The notes under the pieces: model-generated
Database searches by the model: none
What the model was told of the DNA's origin: nothing
The model's input: the letters and a program-made list of their open reading frames with translations, nothing else
From: Micromonospora chokoriensis
GTDB lineage: Bacteria > Actinomycetota > Actinomycetes > Mycobacteriales > Micromonosporaceae
Direction: 5' to 3'
Length of the DNA stretch: 64,000 bases
Assembly: GCF_000718555.1 (NCBI RefSeq)
Contig: NZ_JOAN01000004.1
Span: 186,001-250,000, forward strand
Shown here: piece by piece, positions 49,851 through 57,663 of the stretch
Numbering within the stretch: the first letter of the stretch is position 1
Layout of the letters: every line of letters starts with the position of its first letter
Translations under genes and position numbers: made by a program

Positions 49851-51542
49851 TCAGTGGGCGCCGGAGCCGGTGAGAGCGCGCACCTCCAGCTCCGCGTACT
49901 TGGCCTCGTCGTGCTCCTTGGAGATGACGGTGCCGATCCACCCGCAGAGGAAACCGAACGGGATGGAGAGGATGCCCGGGTTGGACAGCGGGAACCACTG
50001 CCAGTCGTGGTCCGGGAACATCGAGGTCGCCGCACCGGAGACCACCGGCGAGAAGAACACCAGCAGTACGGCCGAGAGCAGACCGCCGTAGATCGCCCAC
50101 ACCGCGCCGGAGGTGTTGAACCGCCGCCAGAAGAGGCTGTAGAGGATCGCCGGCAGGTTGCCCGAGGCGGCGACCGCGAAGGCCAGCGCCACCAGGAACG
50201 CCACGTTGAGGTTCTGCGCGTAGATCGACAGAGCGATCGACACCGCGCCGATCCCCAGGGCGGAGATCCGGGCGACCCGTACCTCCTGCCGTTCCGACGC
50301 CTCACCCTTCTTCAGCACGTTCGCGTAGAAGTCGTGCGCCAGGCTGGACGACGAGGCCAGCGTCAACCCGGCGACCACCGCGAGGATGGTGGCGAAGGCG
50401 ACCGCCGCGATGATCGCCAGCAGGGCTGCACCACCCAGTTCGCCGCCGAAGAAGTCGATGCCGAGCGCTTCGGCCAGCTGCGGCGCGGCAGTGTTGCCGG
50501 CCTTGTCCTGTGCCGTGATCGCCTGGCTGCCCACAAGCGCCGCCGCACCGAAGCCGAGGGCCAGGGTGAGCAGGTAGAAGGTGCCGATGATGCCGATCGC
50601 CCAGAGCACGCTCTTACGGGCCGCCTTGGCGGTCGGCACCGTGTAGAAGCGGATCAGGATGTGCGGCAGGCCGGCGGTGCCGAGCACCAGGGCGATGCCC
50701 AGGGACAGCAGGTCGACCTTGTTGTAGAACGTCTGCGTCGAGTTGCCGGCGACCTCGACGCCGTACCGGAGCCCGGGTTCGAGGAATGCGCTGCCCTTGC
50801 CGGACGCGGCGGCCGCCTGGCCGAGCAGCTCCGACAGATTGAAGTTGAACTTCGCCAGCACCAGGATGGTCATCAACAGCGCGCCGCCCATGAGCAGGAA
50901 CGCCTTGACGATCTGCACGTAGGTGGTGCCCTTCATGCCACCCACGGTCACGTAGATGATCATCAGCGTGCCGACCATGATGATGGTGGCCACCTTGGCG
51001 GTGGCCGCGTCCATGCCGAGGAAGGTCGTCCCCGGCCGGATGCCGAGCAGCAGCGCGACAAGCGCGCCGGCGCCCACCATCTGCGCCAGCAGGTAGAAGA
51101 TCGACACCGTGATGGTGGAGACCGCCGCCGCCGTACGCACCGGACGCTGACGCATCCGGAAGGCCAGCACGTCCGCCATCGTGTACCGGCCCGAGTTCCG
51201 CAGCAGCTCCGCGACCAGCAGCAGGGCCACCAGCCAGGCGACCAGGAAGCCGATCGAGTAGAGGAAGCCGTCGTAGCCGTACAGCGCGATGATGCCGGCG
51301 ATACCGAGGAACGAGGCGGCCGACATGTAGTCGCCGCCGATCGCCATGCCGTTCTGGAAGCCGGAGAAGGACCGGCCGCCCGCGTAGAAGTCGGTCGCCG
51401 TCTTGGTCTGCCGGCTGGCCCAGATGGTGATGCCCAGGGTCACCGCCACGAAGACCAGGAAGAGCGTGATGGTCAGGTTGCGGGCGGTGTGGTTACCCGC
51501 CTCGGCCGCGAGGAACGTCTCAACCGCGAGGACCGTGCTCAT
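49851..51542 (-). CDS. actP: Cation/acetate symporter ActP
   Basis: A 563-residue sodium/solute symporter (SSS family) that takes up acetate and similar short carboxylates. Motifs: TDFYAGGRSFSGFQNGMAIGGDYMSAASFLGIAG (ligand/Na site), GAGALVALLLGI, TVGGMKGTTYVQIVKAFLLM, and the late NLNVAFLVALAFAVAASGNLPAILYSLFWRRF. About 13 helices are expected. The DUF485 partner gene upstream overlaps its start by 23 bp, the usual YjcH-ActP arrangement. Confidence 0.94.
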   Translation of the reverse strand: MSTVLAVETFLAAEAGNHTARNLTITLFLVFVAVTLGITIWASRQTKTATDFYAGGRSFSGFQNGMAIGGDYMSAASFLGIAGIIALYGYDGFLYSIGFLVAWLVALLLVAELLRNSGRYTMADVLAFRMRQRPVRTAAAVSTITVSIFYLLAQMVGAGALVALLLGIRPGTTFLGMDAATAKVATIIMVGTLMIIYVTVGGMKGTTYVQIVKAFLLMGGALLMTILVLAKFNFNLSELLGQAAAASGKGSAFLEPGLRYGVEVAGNSTQTFYNKVDLLSLGIALVLGTAGLPHILIRFYTVPTAKAARKSVLWAIGIIGTFYLLTLALGFGAAALVGSQAITAQDKAGNTAAPQLAEALGIDFFGGELGGAALLAIIAAVAFATILAVVAGLTLASSSSLAHDFYANVLKKGEASERQEVRVARISALGIGAVSIALSIYAQNLNVAFLVALAFAVAASGNLPAILYSLFWRRFNTSGAVWAIYGGLLSAVLLVFFSPVVSGAATSMFPDHDWQWFPLSNPGILSIPFGFLCGWIGTVISKEHDEAKYAELEVRALTGSGAH

Positions 51543-51885
51543 GGGTCACCTCCCCGATCTCGGCGCGGATCCGGTCCGCGATGGGGTCGATCTTCCGGTC
51601 CGCGTACCGGGAGTAGAGCCAGGCGATCAGGAACGTGGAGACGAACTGGAGCAGGCCGAAGACCAGTGCGACGTTGATGTTGCTGCCGAACAGCTTCGTG
51701 CCCATGAAGTCCCGGGCGTACGCGGAGAGAATGACGTAGAGCGCATACCACAGGAAGAACGCGACGGTCATCGGGAAGACGAAGCCGCGCAGCGCACGCC
51801 GCAGCCCGGCGAACTCGTCCGACCGTTGTACGGCCAGGTACTTGTCCGACTGGGAAGCAGCCGGAGTGGGTGTGTCCGTGGACAT
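51520..51885 (-). CDS. DUF485 membrane protein (YjcH-like partner of ActP)
   Basis: A 121-residue protein with two membrane helices (FVFPMTVAFFLWYALYVILS and VALVFGLLQFVSTFLIAWLYS) and the DUF485 signature around RDFMGTKLFGSNINVALVFGLLQF. It regularly precedes actP and is thought to be a small subunit or insertion factor. The downstream actP start is inside its last codons, so translation is coupled. A CRP-like operator lies 127 bp upstream. Confidence 0.9.
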   Translation of the reverse strand: MSTDTPTPAASQSDKYLAVQRSDEFAGLRRALRGFVFPMTVAFFLWYALYVILSAYARDFMGTKLFGSNINVALVFGLLQFVSTFLIAWLYSRYADRKIDPIADRIRAEIGEVTHEHGPRG

Positions 51886-52011
51886 CTGTGGATCACCACC
51901 TTCACAGGCGTCAGAGGAGTTTCGCGCACCGTAAAGAGCGCACTCCCCGGCAGGGAAGGCTGAGATCGACGCCGGTCGGCGAGTGCGCCGAGCGGTTGGC
52001 TGGCTGCGCCA

Positions 52012-52027
52012 AGTGACTCAGGTCACT
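52012..52027. promoter_or_regulatory. CRP/GlxR-like operator before the acetate operon
   Basis: agtgac-tcag-gtcact is a perfect 6-bp inverted repeat that fits the CRP-family pattern GTGA-N6-TCAC, 127 bp before the DUF485-actP start. Confidence 0.45.
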
Positions 52028-52060
52028 GCGGTGATCGGTCGCTTCGGGCGAGGAGCCCGT

Positions 52061-52861
52061 TCAGGCCGGCAACTCGTGATAGCGACCGCGGTAGTGCAGC
52101 AGCGGAGCTGCCTCCGCGGTCAGGTCGACCGCCTCGATCGTGGCCTCGACCAGCAGGCCCCAGCCGTACTCCCGGGCGGTGTCCAGCCGGCAGCCAGCCC
52201 AGCCGCCGGCGTCCGCCGGGACCGGCCCGTACGGCGTCTCGACCCACGTGCCGGTGGCGAAGAGCCCGCCCGGGGCGGGGAAGAGGCCGGCGAACCGGTC
52301 GGCGAGTTGCCGGTGCGGCGGGCCGAGCGGCGTGACCGCGAACCGGCCCGACTCCTCGACGGCCGCCCAGAGGTCGGACTCCGGGTCGATCAGCCCGAGC
52401 AGCCGGTCCGGTTCTCCCTCGGCCACCAGGGTGGACGAGACGGTCAGCCCAGCCGGACCGGGCGCCGTCCAGAGGGTCACCGGCGCGGCGAGGCGACCAC
52501 GCAGCCGGCGTACCGGCGACCGCTGCCCGGTCGGCACCGCGAACGGATCGGTGTGGTGGATCTCGGCACCCGGCTCATGATTCACGTGAAACATTGTGCC
52601 GCCCCGGACCCTCGCCCAGCCAAGGAAGCGCTCGTGCAGATCGGCGGGTCGACCGTTGAGCCGAGCGAGCTGATCACCCGCCTCCGCCATCAGGGCGCCC
52701 AGGTAGACCAGCAGCCCCACCCGGTCGTCCCGGTACTCGGCGAGCAGCGCCAGCCGCGCCGGCTGACACGGCCAGAGCGCGCCGCAGCCCCGACACCGCC
52801 ACAGCGGCCGCATCGGCAGGTGCGGGCGGCTCACCAGTCGGGCCTGGTCGGCGCAGCTCAC
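52061..52861 (-). CDS. Flavin reductase domain protein with N-terminal CxxC domain
   Basis: A 266-residue frame that joins two parts normally seen apart. Residues about 1-85 resemble a small actinobacterial domain (MRPLWRCRGCGALWPCQPARLALLAEYRDDRVG... ERFLGWAR) with a CxxC and a third Cys. From the internal Met at 52594 the protein looks like an FMN-dependent flavin reductase (IHHTDPFAVPTGQRSPVRRLRGRLAAPVTLWTA, SSTLVAEGEPDRLLGLID, FAVTPLGPPHRQLADRFAG). The GTG at 52861 overlaps the stop of the small upstream gene (GTGA). A separate reductase starting at 52594 cannot be excluded. Confidence 0.75.
   Translation of the reverse strand: MSCADQARLVSRPHLPMRPLWRCRGCGALWPCQPARLALLAEYRDDRVGLLVYLGALMAEAGDQLARLNGRPADLHERFLGWARVRGGTMFHVNHEPGAEIHHTDPFAVPTGQRSPVRRLRGRLAAPVTLWTAPGPAGLTVSSTLVAEGEPDRLLGLIDPESDLWAAVEESGRFAVTPLGPPHRQLADRFAGLFPAPGGLFATGTWVETPYGPVPADAGGWAGCRLDTAREYGWGLLVEATIEAVDLTAEAAPLLHYRGRYHELPA
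52578..52593. promoter_or_regulatory. parS-like site inside the flavin reductase gene
   Basis: tgattcacgtgaaaca matches the ParB-binding consensus tgtttcacgtgaaaca at 15 of 16 bases. It encodes FHVN after the internal ATG 52594. Confidence 0.55.
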
Positions 52862-53076
52862 CACCGACCGCCGTTCGCTCGCCAGGTCTGCGCGGGGGTC
52901 AGCCAACCGGGCCGACCCGGTCGCGGCAGGGCCACCGTCGGCCCGTTCGCCCACACAGGCGGCCGAGCTGAGTCGCCCGGCGGTCGCTGCCCGCCCGGCA
53001 CGGCCGCCGGTGCCGCAACCTTTCCTCTCCGGTACGACCACCGCGCACCGCCCCTGCCACGGATGAACCCGAACAT
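52858..53076 (-). CDS. Small basic protein coupled to the CxxC/flavin-reductase gene
   Basis: A 72-residue protein (starts MFGFIRGRGG, ends LTPAQTWRANGGRW) with many Arg, Gly, Pro and Trp. Evidence for translation is a very strong ribosome-binding site (GGGAGGAG, 7 nt before ATG 53076) and a GTGA overlap of its stop with the next gene. I do not recognise a family; no signal or membrane segment is present. Confidence 0.6.
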   Translation of the reverse strand: MFGFIRGRGGARWSYRRGKVAAPAAVPGGQRPPGDSARPPVWANGPTVALPRPGRPGWLTPAQTWRANGGRW

Positions 53077-53256
53077 GGCTGATCTCCTCCCAGTCGACGA
53101 GGGCCGCCCCGATCGGGGGAGGACCGGGGCGGCCCGAACGCAGGACCCAGTCGCCGGGACGTCGCCTCCACCGGCCGGGCCGCGTGCCTTCCACCCTGGA
53201 CGGAAAGGCGCGGAGAGGGGAGGATGCCAGGGCTTACTACACAGCGCGGTCACGTA
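53077..53256. other. Divergent intergenic region with a GC-rich hairpin
   Basis: No gene is supported here between the small protein (minus) and the XRE regulator (plus). It holds a hairpin with perfect 10-bp arms (gggccgcccc at 53101-53110, ggggcggccc at 53126-53135) and a 15-nt loop. The open minus-strand frame across it has no ribosome-binding site. Confidence 0.5.
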
Positions 53257-53273
53257 CTTACCGGAGAGGTAAG
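53257..53273. promoter_or_regulatory. Inverted repeat over the XRE ribosome-binding site
   Basis: cttacc-ggaga-ggtaag is a perfect 6-bp inverted repeat ending one base before ATG 53275. It covers the Shine-Dalgarno bases, so it could be an operator or an RNA hairpin that hides the site. Confidence 0.45.
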
Positions 53274-53274
53274 G

Positions 53275-54060
53275 ATGAACGTCGAAATGTGGGTACGGGC
53301 GTTGAAGGCCGCCCGAGCCGGTGCCGAGGTGTCCCAGGAGGCATTGGCGACGCTGACCAAGTGGAGTCCATCCACGGTGGCCGCCATCGAGACCGGCCGG
53401 CGTCGGCCGACCATGGAGTTCGCGGTCGCCGCCGACGAAGCCCTAGCCACCGGCGGCCTCCTCGCCGAACTCCTCAAGGCTGCCGACCAGGAATACGGCC
53501 CATCATGGTTCGTTCCCTGGCGCGGATACGAACAGCGGGCGACGCGCCTACGTGCCTTCGAGGCATGTCTTGTGCCCGGTCTCCTTCAGACCGAGGAGTA
53601 CGCCCGTGCCGTCATCTCGGCGGGCGGGCTGCATCGGCCGGCGGTGGTTGACGAGCTCGTCGCGGTTCGTCTGGAACGCCAACTGGTGCTGTCCCGGGAT
53701 TCGCCGCCAACGTGCGTCTTCCTGGTGGACGAGATGGGCCTCCACCGCCCGGTGGGTGGTCACGCCGTGCTCAACGCCCAACTCGGCCGACTGCTTGAGG
53801 TGGCGGATCTTCCGTCCGCCCGACTGCACGTCATTCCACTGAGCGTCGGGGAGCATGTCGGCTTTGGGGGCGGCTTCGTGTTCGCCGATCTGCCAGACGG
53901 GGACAGGGTGCTCTACCTGGAGAATGCCGCTCGAGGACACGTCATGGACGACCCGGAGACACTCCGGTTGATTGATCGCAAATGGGATAGCCTGCTCGGC
54001 GAAGCACTCTCTACAAGCGCCTCGATGGATCTGATCCGGAAGCTGAAGGTGACCCCATGA
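53275..54060 (+). CDS. XRE-family regulator with DUF5753 domain
   Basis: A 261-residue protein with an N-terminal helix-turn-helix (VSQEALATLTKWSPSTVAAIETGRRRPTMEFAVAADEAL) and a C-terminal DUF5753 domain (FEACLVPGLLQTEEYARAV ... VRLERQLVLSRD ... DGDRVLYLENAARGHVMDD). This family is nearly confined to actinobacteria and commonly precedes DUF397 genes, regulating development or secondary metabolism. The stop overlaps the DUF397 start (ATGA). Confidence 0.9.
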   Translation: MNVEMWVRALKAARAGAEVSQEALATLTKWSPSTVAAIETGRRRPTMEFAVAADEALATGGLLAELLKAADQEYGPSWFVPWRGYEQRATRLRAFEACLVPGLLQTEEYARAVISAGGLHRPAVVDELVAVRLERQLVLSRDSPPTCVFLVDEMGLHRPVGGHAVLNAQLGRLLEVADLPSARLHVIPLSVGEHVGFGGGFVFADLPDGDRVLYLENAARGHVMDDPETLRLIDRKWDSLLGEALSTSASMDLIRKLKVTP

Positions 54061-54263
54061 CGATGATTGAGCCTCGCTGGCGCACGTCCACCCGGTCCAC
54101 CGACTCCGGCGGTAACTGCGTCGAGGTGGCGGACAACCTGCCCGGCGTCGTCCTGGTTCGGGACAGCAAGGACCGCTCCGGCCCGACCCTCACCTTCGCT
54201 CCGGCCGCTTGGCGTGGCTTCATCGCCGACGCCGCCCAGGACCCCAGCCGACGCTCCAGTTAG
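54057..54263 (+). CDS. DUF397 family protein
   Basis: A 68-residue protein with the DUF397 pattern: PRWRTSTRSTDSGGNCVEVADNLPGVVLVRDSKDRSGPTLTFAPAAWRGF. The partner XRE/DUF5753 gene overlaps by 4 bp. Such small proteins antagonise or bind the XRE partner, and pairs may behave like toxin-antitoxin modules (known for some, inferred here). It converges on the ABC permease gene, whose stop overlaps its own end. Confidence 0.9.
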   Translation: MTMIEPRWRTSTRSTDSGGNCVEVADNLPGVVLVRDSKDRSGPTLTFAPAAWRGFIADAAQDPSRRSS

Positions 54264-55951
54264 CGGCGCGGTGTGACAGTGGCCAGCAGCTCCGGCAGGC
54301 GTCGGTCCAACACGTCGCCGGCCAGGTACGCGCCCAGCAGCGCCGCGCCAAGCCCGTATGCCGCGCCGACCGGCAGGGCCAGCCAGAGCCAGGCGTCACC
54401 GAGCAGCGCGGCGGCCACCACCATCGGCACCGCGGCGACCGCCGAGGCGAGCATGGCCAGCAGGGTGAGCAGCCCTTTCGCCAGGCCCGCGCCGCTGTTC
54501 ATAGCGAACGGGTTGCTCGTCTCCGGAAGTGAGTACGCCCCGAGCACCGAGACCAGGCTGTTCACCGCCAACCCGGCACCGTAGGTGGCGACCAGGGCGC
54601 CGATGGTGAGCCCGATCCAACCCGGTCGGCTGAGCAGCAACGACAGCACCACCGCGACCACGCCCAGCATCGGCAGCACGTAGAGCGAGAATGCCGTCAT
54701 CCGGGCCCGCAGCTCGACTCGACCGGGCACCCCGGCCACCACGTTCGCGGCGTACGCGCTGCCGTCGAAGCCGAACTGGTTGGCCAGGGTGACGGCGGCG
54801 AGCACGCCCACGAAGAGCATCGAGATGGTGACCACCACCGGTGAGCTGTCGCTGGTAGCGGCCGTCAACCCCTCGTCGTTCATGGCCGCGAAGTCCCCAC
54901 CCGTAACGTTGATCAACACGGGCACGAAGATGCCGACCACCGCGATCGTGATCAGGTTGGCCCGGCGGCGAGCATCCCGCCACCAGTAACGGGCCTCCCG
55001 GGCGACCAGGGCACCGAATCGGTCCCGGCGGGCCCAGCCGGCGACCCGGGGAAACAGTTGGGCGACCGCGCCACCGGTGACGCCGCGCCGCACCGGGGCC
55101 TTACCGGCGCTCGCCGCACCCACCATCGCCGACTCAAGCGACCGGGACCACCAGGCCAGCAGGGCGCCGAGCGCCACCACCGTGATCAGCAACTTGACCG
55201 GTGCCGCCCACACCCGGCCCTGGGCCACGTCGATGCCGACGGTCCACGGAGCGCCGAGCGGCGTCCAACCGATCACGGTCGCCACGCCGGTCATTCGGGT
55301 CCAATCCGCCTCGCGCAGCGCGGCGAGGCCGAAGACCTGCAACGGGCCGATCAGCGCGGCGGTCACCGCCAGCAGCACGGCCGCCAGGTCGCGGACCCGT
55401 CGGGACCGCAACATGGTGGCGAAGGCGCTGGTCACCGCCCGGCTGGCGGCCACACAGAGCAGTATCCCGGCGAGCACACCCACGACGGCGAACAACCCCG
55501 CCGACCACCCGCCCAACGACCAGGCGGTCAGCACCAGCCCGGACGACGCGATGAGCACCGCAAGCACCGGCACACTGATCAGGGCCGCGACGAACAGGCC
55601 GGTCACCAACGTGCGCCGGGGCAGCGGCAGCAGCGCGAACCGGGCCGGGTCGAGTGTCTCGTCCACACCGAAGAAGACAAGTGGCAGTAGCAGCCAACCG
55701 ACCACCAGCAGCCCGCCACCCGCCGCCGCGATCAGCACCGCGTACCGGCCGTTGCCGGCCAGGCCCGGCGCGGCGAAGAGGAAGAACCCGGCGGCGGCGA
55801 ACCAGAGCCCGAGCAACGCGCCGCCGATGAACATGGCGATCCGCCAGCCCTGGCCCCGAAAGTTGTTGCCCATCACCCGCAGCTTGAGCCGCACGAAGTG
55901 TCGAGCGGAGACTGACCGTACCGGCGTGGCGGGGCTGACGTCCGCGCTCAC
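54260..55951 (-). CDS. ABC transporter permease (two-component exporter)
   Basis: A 563-residue membrane protein with about twelve helices in clusters and no recognisable ATPase. It begins with a cytosolic segment (VRLKLRVMGNNFRGQGWRIAMFIGGALLG). The GTG at 55951 overlaps the stop of the ATP-binding gene (GTGA), so the two form one transporter. Similar actinobacterial permeases pair with single ATPases; the substrate is not known. Confidence 0.85.
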   Translation of the reverse strand: MSADVSPATPVRSVSARHFVRLKLRVMGNNFRGQGWRIAMFIGGALLGLWFAAAGFFLFAAPGLAGNGRYAVLIAAAGGGLLVVGWLLLPLVFFGVDETLDPARFALLPLPRRTLVTGLFVAALISVPVLAVLIASSGLVLTAWSLGGWSAGLFAVVGVLAGILLCVAASRAVTSAFATMLRSRRVRDLAAVLLAVTAALIGPLQVFGLAALREADWTRMTGVATVIGWTPLGAPWTVGIDVAQGRVWAAPVKLLITVVALGALLAWWSRSLESAMVGAASAGKAPVRRGVTGGAVAQLFPRVAGWARRDRFGALVAREARYWWRDARRRANLITIAVVGIFVPVLINVTGGDFAAMNDEGLTAATSDSSPVVVTISMLFVGVLAAVTLANQFGFDGSAYAANVVAGVPGRVELRARMTAFSLYVLPMLGVVAVVLSLLLSRPGWIGLTIGALVATYGAGLAVNSLVSVLGAYSLPETSNPFAMNSGAGLAKGLLTLLAMLASAVAAVPMVVAAALLGDAWLWLALPVGAAYGLGAALLGAYLAGDVLDRRLPELLATVTPRR

Positions 55952-56712
55952 TGGGAGAGCCACGACAGCTCCTCGCCGGTCGCGGTGCGCCCGCCGACCA
56001 CCTCGACGAAGACCTGCTCCAACGAGCGACCGCCACGGACCTCGTCGATCGTGCCGACCCGCTTGATGGTGCCGCCAGCCAGGATCGCCACGTGCGAGCA
56101 GAGCCGCTCGACGACCTCCATCACGTGACTGGAGAACACCACCGTGCCGCCGCCAGCCGCGTAGCGGGTGAGGATGTCCCGGATCAGCGCGGCGGAGACC
56201 GGGTCGACCGCTTCGAACGGCTCGTCCAACACCAGCACCCGAGGGCCGTGCAGCAGCGCGCAGGCCAGACCGATCTTCTTCTTCATACCCGCCGAGTAGT
56301 CCACCACGAGCGTCCGGCCGGCGTCGCCGAGCGCCAGCACGTCCAGCAGCTCGGCCGCCCGCTGGTCGACCACCGCCGGGTCCATCCCCCGCAACAACCC
56401 GTTGTACGCCAGCAGCTCCGCGCCGGTCAGTCGGTCGAACAGGCGCACCCCGTCGGGCATCACGCCGAGCAGCCGCTTGGCGGTGACCGGGTCCTGCCAG
56501 ACGTCGTGCCCGAGCACCCAGGCCGAGCCGGCGTCCGGCCGCAGGAGCCCGACCGCCATCGACAGGGTGGTGGTCTTGCCGGCGCCGTTCGGGCCGAGCA
56601 GGCCATAGAAGGAGCCGGCGGGGACGTCCAAGTCGACGCCGGCCACCGCGACCGTGCCGTCGAACCGCTTGGCCAGGCCACGCAGTGCGAGCGCGGGGTG
56701 CTCAACAGTCAT
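55948..56712 (-). CDS. ABC transporter ATP-binding protein
   Basis: A 254-residue ATPase with Walker A GPNGAGKTT, a Q-loop-like region after MPDGVRLFDRLTG, the signature DYSAGMKKKIGLA (an LSGGQ variant), Walker B VLVLDEPFEAVD and the switch His in VFSSHVME. It is first in a two-gene operon with the permease. The signature and D-loop (PFEAVDPVS) place it with drug/peptide or membrane-factor exporters. Confidence 0.93.
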   Translation of the reverse strand: MTVEHPALALRGLAKRFDGTVAVAGVDLDVPAGSFYGLLGPNGAGKTTTLSMAVGLLRPDAGSAWVLGHDVWQDPVTAKRLLGVMPDGVRLFDRLTGAELLAYNGLLRGMDPAVVDQRAAELLDVLALGDAGRTLVVDYSAGMKKKIGLACALLHGPRVLVLDEPFEAVDPVSAALIRDILTRYAAGGGTVVFSSHVMEVVERLCSHVAILAGGTIKRVGTIDEVRGGRSLEQVFVEVVGGRTATGEELSWLSQ

Positions 56713-56791
56713 GCGCCGACGTTATCCGTCGATCGCCAGTTCCGCCGTCCGGCGACGGGCGGACCAACGATCATCCTGGGGTCGTAGCGTC

Positions 56792-56814
56792 AGTACGTAC
56801 TCCTGAAGTAGTGT
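56792..56814 (+). promoter_or_regulatory. Operator and -10 of the Phd/RelE-like operon
   Basis: agtacgtact (56792-56801) is a perfect 10-bp palindrome, overlapping tact-cctga-agta (56798-56810). A -10 tagtgt (56809-56814) ends 7 nt before ATG 56822. Antitoxin autorepression is the likely use. Confidence 0.55.
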
Positions 56815-56821
56815 TGAAGTT

Positions 56822-57289
56822 ATGTCCATGCCCTTGGAATCCGTGCCGTTCTCGGAGCTGCTGCGTCAGCCGACCGAGACGGCGGATCGGCTCTCCCGCG
56901 CTCGCGCGGTCCGGCTGCGCCGACGGGACGCGGCAGACCTGGTGCTGATGTCCGCTGATCGGGCGGCGGCGGAGGGCGAGGTGGTGGATCTGACCACCCG
57001 GCTGCTCGCCAGCGTCGCCCGCCGGGATCCCACCCTGGTGCGTGAGTCCCTGCCCACCGTGCTGCCGTGGGTGCGCTTCCTCCCAGCAGAGGACCTTGAG
57101 CAGATGGCCAGCGAGTTCGTCGCGACGGCGGAGGCGGCCGCAGCGATGGGTAACACCGCAGCGGTCTCGCAGCTGCTCACCGAGTGGCGGCACACTGCCG
57201 AAATTCATGCTGACCCCGACCTGCACCGGGTCCTGGCCGCGCCGAGCTCCGACGATTTCGGGCCGGTGGCACGCCCGGCTGGCGAATGA
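56822..57289 (+). CDS. Phd/YefM-like antitoxin protein
   Basis: A 155-residue protein whose first 50 residues (SVPFSELLRQPTETADRLSRARAVRLRRRDAADLVLMSADRAA) fit the Phd-type DNA-binding fold used by many antitoxins. A longer helical C-terminal half would hold the toxin. It overlaps the next gene by ATGA and has a leaderless -10 and palindromes upstream, all typical of a toxin-antitoxin pair. It is longer than common YefM proteins. Confidence 0.75.
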   Translation: MSMPLESVPFSELLRQPTETADRLSRARAVRLRRRDAADLVLMSADRAAAEGEVVDLTTRLLASVARRDPTLVRESLPTVLPWVRFLPAEDLEQMASEFVATAEAAAAMGNTAAVSQLLTEWRHTAEIHADPDLHRVLAAPSSDDFGPVARPAGE

Positions 57290-57639
57290 ACGCCAAGCGA
57301 GGCGACCGAGCGGCACCACCGCCCCACCCGGGCGGCTACAGCCTGCGATTCGCGACAAACGACGCGGCCAAGGGCTGGGAAGAGCTGTGCCGACAGGCTG
57401 CCGCCAATACTCGCGCCGCATTCGACGCCATTGAATCCAACCCCTGCCCGTCCCCGCCGACCAACCGACAACATCCACTCAAGGGTTCTCTCGCCACCGC
57501 CGGGCACAACGGGAAGACGCTGCCGCAGTGGCAGTACGAAGTCACCGCCGGCGGTCGCATCTGGTATCTACCCGACCACGACACTCGCACCTGTTGGATC
57601 AAGCATGCAGGCACGGGCCACCCCAAGATCTCCGACTGA
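57286..57639 (+). CDS. RelE-like toxin protein
   Basis: A 117-residue protein. The N-terminal part (GWEELCRQAAANTRAAFDAIESNP) and the end (WQYEVTAGGRIWYLPDHDTRTCWIKHAGTGHPK) match the RelE/ParE-like toxins common in Micromonospora, with the strand-ending R-I-W-Y and a C-terminal basic residue. Whether it cleaves mRNA on the ribosome or has another target is not shown. Its GTG/ATG overlap with the antitoxin gene supports pairing. Confidence 0.78.
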   Translation: MNAKRGDRAAPPPHPGGYSLRFATNDAAKGWEELCRQAAANTRAAFDAIESNPCPSPPTNRQHPLKGSLATAGHNGKTLPQWQYEVTAGGRIWYLPDHDTRTCWIKHAGTGHPKISD

Positions 57640-57663
57640 CAAACGTTGATCCTCTCCTCGTGC

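Noticed and set aside
49854..51677. Plus-strand open frame of 607 codons opposite actP
   Set aside because: Low-complexity Arg/Gly/Gln-rich translation with no family pattern; actP on the minus strand is unmistakable.
51887..51895. DnaA-like box tgtggatca before the DUF485 gene
   Set aside because: A single near-match overlapping the start of the gene; not clustered with others.
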